Below are positions 1 to 11,793 of a stretch of DNA of 64,000 bases, piece after piece. Under the pieces are notes generated by a model. That model made no database searches and was not told the DNA's origin. It saw nothing but the letters and a program-made list of their open reading frames with translations. The position numbers were made by a program, and so were the translations under genes. Source of the stretch: Chaenocephalus aceratus (lineage: Eukaryota > Chordata > Actinopteri > Perciformes > Channichthyidae); assembly GCA_023974075.1 (NCBI GenBank), contig JAMFTG010001323.1:1-64000 (forward strand), in the 5' to 3' direction. Position 1 is the stretch's first letter. The number at the start of each line of letters is the position of its first letter.

Positions 1-230
1 TTTGACTGAAATGTTCTATATAATGACTAAAAAAGACTCAACAGTTTTCATTGACAAAAAGTAGACTAAAATAATTAGTTTTCTTTGACTAAAATAAGAC
101 TAAAATGCTCAGACTTTTAGTCGACTAAAACTTGACTAAATAAAAACAGGATGAAGGTGACTAAATATGACTAAAACTAAAAAGAACATTTCACACAGGA
201 CTAAGACTAAAACTAAATAAAAAAATAGCT
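1..230. repeat. Degenerate GACTAAAA-type tandem repeat in an ehmt1 intron
   Basis: The first 230 bases are a worn tandem array of the motif (T)GACTAAAA with variable A-runs. It lies in the ehmt1 intron downstream (in gene direction) of the last ankyrin exon in the window. No coding potential is seen. Confidence 0.6.
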
Positions 231-351
231 GACGAAATTAACACTAGCTGACATCAGCAATATGTATTATAAACAGTTCTATGTAGTATTAGAAATTAAA
301 TATTGACAAAATCACTAGATAACCCTAGACACACGCAGTGCTGCTGAGTAC

Positions 352-519
352 CTGCTGAGCACCCTCTCTCCGCGGCAGTCCCTGCCCCTGCGGGCGTCCG
401 TCAGCTTCTTGTTGGTGCTGAGGGCCGTCCACACCTTGGAGCCGTACATACAGCAGTCCAGAGCTGTCCCCCCCTCCCTGTTCCTCTGAGTGATGTCCGC
501 TCCACGAGACAGGAACAAC
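352..519 (-). CDS. ehmt1: ehmt1 exon: end of the ankyrin domain
   Basis: Acceptor CTGCAG precedes base 519. The exon reads [17 protein letters not shown] and [11 protein letters not shown] and ends VLS plus AG at a GTACTC donor (346-351). This matches the last ankyrin repeat and the linker before the pre-SET region (family: VERIVSR). The next exon, with pre-SET, is beyond the left edge. Confidence 0.88.
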
Positions 520-3500
520 CTGCAGACGGAGGATGTTAAAGGTAGTCTAGTGACTAGGTTTGACAATGTTATGTAAGGTGTAATATAACTTATCAACCGC
601 AATCAACTAATGAGAGGGCTTTGAAGCTAAAATTGATATCTGCAGATAAAGCTGGACAACATTTTCCAGTAGCTAACACTTCACAGCATGACCATGTGCC
701 AAAACACATAGAATTACGGAGCCCTGGAGGGTTCATAGAGAGAAAAATAAATAAACGTGGCACGCTTTAGTAACTCGTGCGCACGAGTTACTAAAGCGTG
801 CGCACGAGTTAATAAAGCGTGCGCACGAGTTAATAAAGCGTGCGCACGAGTTACTAAAGCGTGCGCACGAGTTACTAAAGCGTGGCCTCGTTTTGTGTGT
901 GGGCATTTGTTTATGATAGTATCGTTCGTTCCGGTGCACTCCGGCAGGACTATAGCACATCGAGATTAAGATTAAACAAATTTCTTTCACTTGGGAATAC
1001 ACATAACTATGGAGAACCATCCATCCATCCATCCATCCATCTTCTCCCGCTTATCCGTGGTCGGGTCGCGGGGGTAGCAGTTCCAGCAGAGAGCCCCAAA
1101 CTTTCTTTTCCCTGGCCACATCAACCAGCTCTGACTGGGGGATCCCAAGGCGCTCCCAGGCCAGCGAAGAGATATAATCCCTCCACCTGGTCCTAGGTCT
1201 ACCCCTTGGTCTCTTCCCAGCTGGACGTGCCTGGAACACCTCCCTAGGGAGGCGCCCAGGTGGCATCCTAACTAGGTGCCCGAACCACCTCAACTGGCTT
1301 CTTTCGACGCGAAGGAGGAGCGGCTCAACTCCGAGTCCCTCCCTGATGACCGAACTTCTCACCTTATCTCTAAGGGAGACACCAGCCACCCGGCGGAGGA
1401 AACCCATCTCGGCCGCTTGTATCCGCGATCTCGTTCTTTCGGTCATGACCCATCCTTCATGACCATAGGTGAGGGTAGGAACGAAAATGGCCCGGTAGAC
1501 AGAGAGCTTTGCCTTCTGGCTCAGCTCCCTTTTCGTCACAACGGTGCGGTAAAAGCGACTGCAGTACCGCTCCCGCTGCTCCGATTCTCCGGCCCATCTC
1601 ACGCTCCATTGTTCCCTCACTCGAGAACAAGACCCCGAGATACTTGAACTCCTTCACTTGGGGTAAGGACTCATTCCCTACTTGGAGTGGACAGTCCATC
1701 GGTTTCCTGCTGAGAACCATGGCCTCAGATTTGGAGGTGCTGATCCTCATCCCAGCCGCTTCACACTCGGTTGCGAACCGATCCAGTGAGTGCTGAAGGT
1801 CGCAGACCGATGAAGCCATCAGAACCACATCATCTGCAAAAAGCAGTGGTGCAATCCTTAGTCCACCGAACTGCAGACCCCCCCCCCCACGACTACGCCT
1901 CGAAATCCGATCCATGTATATTACAAACAGGATTGGTGACAAAGCGCAGCCCTGGCGGAGGCCAACCCTCACCGGAAATGGGTCCGACTTACTGCCAAGG
2001 ACCCGGACACAGCTCTCGCTTTGGGAGTACAGAGATTGGATGGCCCTGAGTAGAGACCCCCCTCACCCCATACTCCCGCAGCACCTCCCACAGTAACTCC
2101 CTGGGAACCCGGTCATACGCCTTCTCCAAGTCTACAAAACACATGTAGACCGGATAAGCGTACTCCCAGGCCCCCTCCAGGATCCTTGCGAGAGTAAAAA
2201 GCTGATCCGTCGTTCCACGACCAGGACGGAATCCGCATTGTTCCTCCTCAATCTGAGGTTCGACAATCGGCCTGACCCTCCTTTCAAGTACCTTGGAGTA
2301 AACTTTCCGGGGAGGCTGAGTAGTGTGATGCCTCTGTAATTGGCACACACCCTCTGATCCCCCTTTTTGAACAGGGGGACCACCACCCCGGTCTGCCACT
2401 CCTTCGGTACTGTTTCCGACTTCCACGCAACGTTGATGAGACGTGTCAACCATGACAGTCCCTCAACACCCAGAGACTTCAGCATTTCCGGGCGGATCTC
2501 ATCCACCCCCGGGGCTTTGCCACTGTGGAGTTGTTTAACGACCTCAGTGACCTCCCACCGGGAGATTGGTGTTGATCCCCCGTCATACTCCAGCTCTGCT
2601 CTCAGCTCTATGGAGAACCAGATTTGTGTAAATTACTGTTCGTGGTAATTTGAAAACAAATGCCGGTGGTGTCGGACAAACACACCGAACACGCACACAC
2701 ACATCATGCGCCCCGGTGACAGGACATCTCCTTCATAAAACGAGGGGAATACTCTGGTAGTTCGATGTGTGTAGAGGTGTGTGTGGTTGAACGTAGCAGC
2801 CTCGATCTCTATCCAGCGGTTCTAATGAAGGGAAACGCAGTGAAGTAAACAGTAAAAGGCACCGCTCTTTGCAGCTGGTGCTGCTCTTCTCAGATTCTGC
2901 TGAATTACACGTTACTGCCTCCAGTGCCCTGTACGACGAAGCCAGTTCAACAGACCCTGGATATGTTTGATTTACCCGCTTAACTAACCCTAACAAACGC
3001 GATGTCGCTAAGCGGTCCTACGAAGCTGGTTATCAACTCAGCAAATCAACCAGGGTTTCTCTGTCCGGCTGAGAGTGCGTTCACGTTAAAGGGACGGGGT
3101 TACCAACATTTGACCAATCACAAACATGGAGACGCATGCTGACAGCGCAGCGTCATACTTCATGAATGAATAGTGTAAATAGCAAATCCTGCTTCGTAGT
3201 ACAGGCCACTGGTGCCACAGAGATTTCATAAAGTGAAGGAGGTTTTCCTTCTATAAAACAGCTGTGGGCAGCAGCAGATTCTGTGAGTCACGGACAGGAA
3301 TCCCTCAATTTAAATAAAACGAGGCCATGCTTATTAACTCGTGCGCACGCTTTATTAACTCGTGCGCACGCTTTATTAACTCGTGCGCACGCTTATTAAC
3401 TCGTGCCCACGCTTTATTAACTCGTGCGAACGATAAAGTAAAACGTGGCCACGTTTTATTTATTTTTCTCTCAATGAACCCTCCAGGGCTCCGTATAGAA

Positions 3501-6500
3501 TGATTTAGGATTCAAACTAAAATAATTGTTGAGAGATTTTAACCTAACACTCAAAAATATAGTCATTCAAGAATTGAAAATCGAAAATGAGAAATACTGT
3601 AAAAATCTGTAGTCCTGAATTTGATAAAGGTGTGTGTAACACAAACAAACGTTGCACTCAGATCCACACAAACTCACATGACACACTCCAGGTGGTTCTC
3701 TCTGGCAGCCACATGGAGCGCGGAGTCCCCGTGAACGTTGACGGCGCTGAGGTCGCAGCGGGCCTCCAGCAGAGCCTGGGCCAGGTCGTCACAGCCCGAG
3801 AGAGCGGCCCAGTGCACACACACGTTCTCCTCCTGAACACGCACGTGTTGGACAGGGCTTTACAATCACCTGAAGCCTAATTCATTCATCATTATTAATG
3901 TGACGACTACATGTGCTGCACTGTATGTAGAACATTCTTTGGTCTAATTGTTAATGTGGTTTTCCTGACTTGAGGGTGGGTACTGACCTTGTCCCTGATG
4001 TTCACGTCGGCCCCTCTGGCCAGCAGCAGGTGGACCAGCTCCCTGTGCTTGTGCTCGATGGCCCAGGTGATGGGAGTCCAGCCCCCATCATCCTGCACAC
4101 AACAGGCTGTAAGACTTGTGCTTTACACTTTACAAAATTAGCTGCTAGCTGCCGTTAGCCAATGACGCAGTGCATGTGTTACCTGACAGTTGATGTATTT
4201 GGATGCCTTGGAGAGCAGATGATGGATTATGTCATGATGTCCCAGTTTAGCTGCCAGATGCAGACAGGTGAAACCCATGATATCCTGAGATTACAACATG
4301 ATTCACATTGAACAACACTGAGCTGCTGCCACTACTGTGTAGTCCAGAATATTGTGCATTTCATTGGCTACTGCACTTAAAGTTAAACTCAATTTTTTTT
4401 TAAACTAGACATTAAAACAGACATGATGAAGGAAAATGTGTCCAACAGTTCAGATGTGTCTGTGACGAATCGTCTTTCTGCTGAGCCGTAGAGGTTCATA
4501 AAATGTACTGGTTTTAAGACCTTCAGCTGACTTTAGTCAGTCCACTAAGTGATATTTAAAGTGGCTGTAATCAATCATAGGTCCATTTGTGCACTTTTTA
4601 ACAAGGTTGAACGTGTTTGGTCATACAAAGGGCCTGAGTAATGGCAGCAGTTGACAGTTATGGATTGGATTGAATGACTAATGAAGAAGCAGAGTTTGAC
4701 ATGAGCACACATCAGCTATAGCCCTGAGAGATGCCGCTACCTTGTGGCTGACAGCGGCTCCGGCTCTCAGCAGGTACTTCACCGTGTCCACATGGTTGTT
4801 CTCACAGGCGGCCATCAGCGGGGTCCTCTGCTCCTCGTCACACATGTCCAGGTTGGCTCCCGCCTTTGTGTGCGCACAAACACAAACACTTGGAATTTTT
4901 TACTATCTGATTCGAAAACGTATTTAGCTAATTTCACTCCTGAAAGATGTATATAATATATAATGACCTTTGACAAAATCACCATTAGGCTGTATTTTTA
5001 AATGTAAGGGAGACTATCTCCAAAGGTAAAACGTGGTACCTGTATTTTCTGCATCATTCTGACAATCACTGACCAAGCCTTAAAGGTCATTCATCCTAAA
5101 ATATATATTACTTTAATATGTTTTAAGTAAATTGGTACATTGATTCCAGATGAATCAACATGTAAAGAAAGCCACTGAGAAGGGGCCAACATTGCTATGT
5201 GAGGCATTAGTTTCTTCATAAAAGACATGTGTCCCTTTTAGCATTGCAGCAACATAATTATAACTAGAGAATGCAATTCCTGAAGAAATTGCAAGTGGGA
5301 ATGCTTTATGCTGAAAATCTGATGCTGAACTGCTATGCTGGAATATAATGTGTAAGATGAAAGTGAAGAACATAGATTGAAATGACACATGAACACTGGG
5401 GGCTTGAATGTGTGATAAGAGAAGAAAATAAAGTAAAAAGGCTTGCAGAATATTGAACTGCAAACTTTTGAACTAACTTGATGGCGAATGATCTGTCACC
5501 ATGGCAACGGTATTTGATGACACCCCATAACAACGCTTAGATGTGTTGATGGCTGCATCGTTACCAAACCTGTGATGTTTTGGGTCGTTTGGATCATCTT
5601 CACTGAAGTTATGAGAAAACCGTGTTTCATGGCGAGCATTGTGTTGCCATGGCAACGGCATTTGAAGAAATTATCAAAACTGTCACATAGATGTCTTCAC
5701 GGCTGGACTGTTAGCACACATGTGAAGTTTGAGTCCTTTTTGACAATTTTCATAGGAGTTATAGCAATATCATGTTTTACGGCGAGGGATGCGTTGCTAT
5801 GGCAACAGCTTTTAAGGAAAACTCACAAATGGCACATAGACATGTTGAGGGCTGGACCATTAACCATCATCTGAAGTCTGGTGCTGTTTTGACAATTTCC
5901 ATAGGAGTTACGACAACATTTTGTTTTATGGTGAGGGATGCGTTTCTATGGAAACGACATATGATGAAACCCCATAATTGACGTAGAGCTGTTGAGGGCC
6001 GGACCATTAACCATTATCTGAAGTCTGCTGCTGTTTTGACCATTTGCATAGGAGTTACGACAACATCGTGTTTTATGGCGAGGGATACGCATCCCTTCCA
6101 TGGGAACGGCATATGGTGAGAACTCAGATTTGGCGTAGAGCTGTTGAGGCATGGACCAGTGATATACAGGTGAAGATTGGGGGACGATGGGACCGTGTCC
6201 ATTGGAGTTACAGTGACATCGTGTTTTATGGCAAGGGATGCGTTGCCATAGTAACATGTAGAGCTGTTCAGGGCCACAGTGTTAACCGTCATGTGATGTT
6301 TGGTGGTGTTCTGAGCATGTCAGTTGGAGTTATGACATCATGGCATATCTCCAACACACAGGTTTATGTTTGAGGTAACAACGTTATGAAACACCTGTGC
6401 TTGAGCCCAGAGATCAAAGGTTTCCATGGTGATGTGCAGTAATCAGTGAGAGGAGCTTTCACCTGGTTAAATAAAGGCTACATACATACAGGAGAGCCTT

Positions 6501-9500
6501 CCATTGTTCTGAATGAGAGATAAACCTCTTACATGTGAATGTTTTGTTGAAGAACCGTAACAGATATCGGTGAAATGTCAACGCGTGAAGCATCTCAAGG
6601 ACTCTGAGCATCTGAAGTGTGCTTTTTGTGTACTTCCGGGTTAATAATGTGGCCTTTTTGGCAGATTAACTAAAGGTGTGCAGCTGCTGCTGTGAGGAAA
6701 GAGCAGGCCTGAATGTACAATGGGCTTTAACCTGTTGAACCCCATCAACCCAACCCCGGGCAGAACAACGCATCATCTGCAGGAAACAGCGTCTGAGGGC
6801 TTCTTAATATTTAATAAACTATGAATGTTTCATATCCATGTAACGGGAAGAAACTCAGCTAACTGCATTAGCTACGAGCGAAAAAATCTTAAGGCTGTTA
6901 ACACAGAACTCTAGCTATACCAATCGATATACTTATTGGATCTGCACAAACAAGCTTAGATAACATCCTGAGAGTCCACAGATTATAGAAATATAAGGAT
7001 CATCACTGAGCGATCAGAACTCGTGACAGGGGAAGCAAATACAGACAACACACGACGTAGCTTTAGGTAGCAAAACACGGAGATATGCTCACTTTAGCTG
7101 TTATTCTGATCAAAAGTTGTGTTCAATGGCATTAAAATCTATATTGACTCTACATCCAACTAAAAGGTTTATCATTACTTTGAGAAAAAAGATTAATAAT
7201 TTTCCCCTTTTAGAAGTGTAGTTATGGTCATTTGTTCTGAGAAGTAATTTTCGAGCCTGAGACTTGAAAAACAGGGATGGGGGTTCAACAGGTTAATGGA
7301 GAGAAATGTTGAACGTTTTTGACACGTCATGCCCTCAAGAGGCATTTTGTTTAATTGTTTTGCTTAATTATTTAATTTTTTTCAAGCTACGAGATGTTTT
7401 CCTACGTTTCTCATGGCAGGTTTAAAAAAATAAATAAAGGTGAAGTTCAAGCTGTCCTTAGGCGCATTCACACCGCAGTACTTTCCCACAAAGGTTCATG
7501 AGAACTTAGTTCATGAGAACTCTTTTGTCGCGTTCACACCAAAAAGAGCCGGTACTAAAATTAGTTCATGAGAACCTTTTTACCCCTTTTCCGTCCCTGC
7601 TAGAGAGCAGGGACTTTCGTGGGAGAAAAAGGTTCCTATGTCTGATTGGCTGAGCGGATTGCAAACCACGCCCCGTAAAACTCGCAAAAAGTTTTGTGAA
7701 GCCGCCATTTTATTATCCTCGCATTAGGCATTATTAGCATTAGCCCAGAGCAGAAACGCGGAGAGACTAACTTATGGCAACACAAAAATAAAACATGGGA
7801 GCGGTGGAGATGAGGAGGTGGTCGGCGTTCTGGCGAGTTACTCGGAAGGTCCCCAAACTCCGGGGACTTCCGGCCGGGGACTTTGGGCGGCAGTATACGC
7901 CGTGAAGTGGTTTGCGGCCCTGCCAGTAAACCCAGAGCAGAAGAAGAAGAAGTGACGTCAGCTGCTTCATTTGCCTAATCCTCCCCCAGGGGACTTATTC
8001 CGGTGTGAACGCGATCTGTACTTAGTTCATGCGAACTAAAGAGTTCTCATGAACTAAGTTCTCATGAACCTTTGTGGGAAAAGTACCGCGGTTGTGAATG
8101 CGGCTCTTCACTCTAGCTTTGAGATCACGCACTCTAGCGTTAACACACTAATGTTAAAATCTGAACAATGTTTAATATCTCTAAAAGTTTGAATCTGATG
8201 TAAAAGTTGTTTAGCATGATAATGTCAGAAAGATGTGTAACATTTTAAAGTTGGAATGAGGTTTCTGAGTGAAAGTATGAATGAGCAGTTAGCAGTTGAA
8301 GTCGCATGAAGATTTTTCAAGTCTGAAAGAGTTTCTCCATTGACTTCCATGTTAAACATTTGATGAATTATGGGATGTATCTCTGGAATTATGAAAAGTT
8401 ATGAATGAGAAAAGTAATAGCAACCGATTCCCAACCTCGCTGAACGTTTGATGTTTGAACGAGTTTCTGCGATGTTCAATGTGGGAGGAGAAGAGGGCCC
8501 AAAATAACCCGGTGGAATAAAAATAAAGAATTTCATGCGTCGAAGAACAAGTAGTGGGAATGCTGTATCAGCATTCCCACTAAATTAATAATTTGTTACC
8601 AATGTCTTTACTGCACATAACAAATGTAGTATTTTTTATAAAATATCAGAATGTCTATGTAATTGAATGTTGTCAAATATAAACGCCTGGCCTAAATTCC
8701 CAGAACCTAAAAGACAGAACTAGAGAAGTCTGGTGTTCTGCTTTGATGCATCTTTGTGAACACAGGCCCTGAGGGGCAGCCTGTGGTGAAGACCCTCCTC
8801 ACCTGGACCAGCATGTGGCAGATCTCCTGTTGGCCCTCAGCAGCTGCTGCATGAAGAGGGGTCACTCTGTTTGGGCCCTCCATCAAAAAGTTGGGGTCCT
8901 TCCCATCAACTACAATTTAAAATGGTTGGTTTGTCAGTGTAATAATAGAAATATAAAAAAACATATATTGAGCTATTTTATGAGATGCTGCTTTATGTCA
9001 AGTAACAGTTACCTAGCAGCTGGATGACCTTCTGGAGCTCTCCTTGTTTAGCAGAGATGTACAGCTGTCTGGTGGGGTACTTCACCTTCTTTGGTTTCAA
9101 GCTAAACAATATGAAAATGTATCAACCAAGGACTTCATCAAGGGGCAAAACTGCGGCAAAAAATCACATGGTTAACCTTACTTGTCATCATCCAGCGCCG
9201 TCAGGATGCTCTCCCGTGGCTCTTTGGGTATTCTGTCTGTGGCACACACAGGCCTCGCCCTTTGACCTGGAGAGACAGCCAGCAGGACAGCTGTAATCAA
9301 CTAAGATGAGCCTTAATATTTGCAAGTTTATTGATCTTGGCGAAGGAATTGGATTTTCTAAGCCACATGAGTGCTGTTACCTGCTCGGGCTCTGGTCTCG
9401 GCCCCTCTGTGGCTCGCTGCTCTTCTTAGCTCTGAGTATGCGTGGAGGACAGCAAGGCGTGGTTGGTACTGATGGCAGGGCGGCCATATTTGGAACAGCT

Positions 9501-11748
9501 GGGAGTGACGGCCCGGGTTTGGATTCTGGGTACAGAGGGAGCCGGATCAGCCTTCAGCACGGTGACCTCTATGGCAACGCTGGCATCCTCTCCGCAGTGG
9601 GGGCAGAACCTGAGGTCCTTCAGGATGGAGGCACAGTTGCGGTGGAAACGGTGGGAGATGCTGCCGTACGGCCTGCACTCCATGAAGGTGCCCTGGAGGA
9701 CGGAGCAGGAAAACGCTGCATCAAGGTTACGAAGCACCACATCAAAGAATATAAATACATTATGATATACAGTTTATAGTATTCAAATGTTATTTTAAGT
9801 GAGGATGAAGTGGGCGTAACAAGGTTGTTATTGGCCCCGGTGCAAATATTGTTTTGGGGGCCACCCCTATCGCCCCAACATAAGCACACGCTGATGCGCT
9901 CACACACACACTGGACACAGACAACCACTCAGAAGCACCACATTTAGGCTATCAACAACATCAAACAACATACGACCACAGCCTGACAACGGCACAGCGA
10001 ACTAATCACACAATCACTTACAGAAATTAAATCGAGATTTCGAGGACGATGTATGACAAAAAAAACTAATTTCGTAAGTTTAGCCGTTACATCTCCTTGT
10101 TCTCTCTTGTCCTTTCTCTTTGAGAGCCGCTCTTGTCCTTTGGTTTGGCTGTACATAATGCAGGATATTCAATTTTGTATAGCGAGGCGAAGTCACGCCC
10201 ATCTACTTCCGGTCCATGGGACCTTATTTCGGAAAAATTATATATTGAAGTCATGGAGAGAGAAAACGTATCTTTCGATCACCGTTTGAATTGTGCCATG
10301 AATACAGAGATGATGTTTGTCATCTTAACAAATGCATTTCCATGTCAAAAAGTCACGTTTGTCATAAAACTGTTGAAATATAAGACTATGAAAAATACCC
10401 AACTAGAAAGACTACAAATCCCAGAGTCCCGGTCCCGCATGCTGGCTCCACGGAACCGACTAACTCCCCTTGTGTGTATGTACAGCTCTCAACATGCCAG
10501 ACTTGGAGTGATTTTCAGTGAAAATATTCCAACGTGACGGCCGTCTTGGTGTGTGGTGCGAGACGGGAGATGTAGTTCTTTGAGCGGTTTCACACAAAGA
10601 AAAATGTTACTTCACAGTTTTGACGGACACATTTTAATTTTTTTGACTTGCAAAATGATCTTTAAATTGACAAACATCATATGTGTAATTCGTGGCACAA
10701 TTCAAACGGGATCGAAAGATAATCTTTCTCTCCCCATTGACTTCAATACATAATTTTTCTGAAATAAGGTCCCATGGAGCTCCCCCGGAAAGGGAGGGAC
10801 TTCGCCTCTCGATGCTGCCGAACTTGCTGCTGCCAGACAAATTACAAATTAATTTAGCTTGCTTGGTTACTTTGAAGACTGCGTGAAACCGGCCAATGCC
10901 ATTGGGGGCCCCGAAAAAGAAAGATACATTAAAAAAAAATTGTTTTGCATGGGCCCCTGCCCGGCCCTTGGCCCTGGTGCGTTGCACCGGCTGCACCGTC
11001 GATAGTTACCCCACTGAAGTGCGTACAAACGGTTTACACACAAATCCAGGATCCATCAATAATTTCTTACTTGAACTTTGTTTTTACTCTGCAAACTGTA
11101 GTGTATTTTTAACTCAAGTGTTGTCTCAAGTTATAGATACGTTTTAAGATAATCAAAAGAGCTGAAGTATCGTGTGGTTCATTTTAATTAATGTATTACT
11201 TGAACTACCATCCCCAGCTGGGAGTGAAAGATGTTTCAACCAGTTCTCCACTTTTTAGTTTCTGTTGTTAACAATGTATCTATAACTTAGCTACCCATTC
11301 AAAAGACATATTCATTACTTTAAGATATAACAACAATTTTTCAATCACTGTTTATTACTTTTCCCTTATCCCTTAAGCACTTTGAATTGCCTTGTGTTGA
11401 AAGGTGCTATATAATAAACTTGCCTTGCCTTATCATTTTAACAGTCACCTTATTTGTACAGGTACCTATAAAACATTTGGCAAAAATCGAGCACATTGAC
11501 CATATTTAGTCCAGCCAGGTTCTGTATTGAACTCGTCTTTGAAGCAGGCTAGGAAAAGTTGTCCGAGCAAAACACAGGCAAGGACTCATTTTAGACTCCA
11601 ACTTAAGCTTTACATCAGGTATAAACAAGGTAACTACAAACAGCGTTACTCTGTTTGTGAAGTTAATTTAATTAATTTATGTTATTTATGTGACTTGTAA
11701 TGTACTTCATTTTGTTATGTCTTGTGGGTTAGGGTTGTTTTGTGTTTT

Positions 11749-11793
<45 letters not shown>

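Larger units (their letters stand above)
716..3494. mobile_element. Unclassified TIR DNA transposon with subterminal mirrored 21-bp arrays, carrying an RTE insertion
   Basis: The ends are inverted copies of each other for about 46 bp: ACGGAGCCCTGGAGGGTTCA at 716 and its complement ending at 3494. Flanks ATAGAATT (708-715) and ATAGAATG (3495-3502) look like an 8-bp target duplication with one mismatch. Inside each end sits a tandem array of a 21-bp unit containing the palindrome GTGCGCAC, in opposite orientation. About 1.6 kb of the interior is an RTE LINE. No transposase is visible, so this is a non-autonomous element; its superfamily is not assigned (an 8-bp TSD would suit hAT). Confidence 0.75.
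6395..8490. repeat. Old dispersed repeat, split by two later MITE insertions
   Basis: Segments 6395-6726, 7297-7455 and 8104-8360 are together similar to the reverse complement of 12550-11995, in the same order (CCCAGAGATCAAA, TGCCCTCAAGAGG, TCCTACGTTT, TTTTAAAGTTGGAATGA, CATTGACTTCCATGTTAA). The interruptions are the MITEs at 6731-7292 and 7461-8103. A non-coding repeat family of unknown class. Confidence 0.65.

Noticed and set aside
2733..2996. Minus-strand 87-codon frame inside the TIR element
   Set aside because: No domain, and the sequence lies in a non-autonomous element interior.
5470..6373. Open frames of 60-109 codons across the 150-bp tandem array
   Set aside because: They repeat with the array and shift between units; no protein-like conservation.
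9306..9779. Plus-strand frames of 107 and 157 codons
   Set aside because: Antisense of the ehmt1 cysteine-rich exon, whose minus-strand translation matches the EHMT family.
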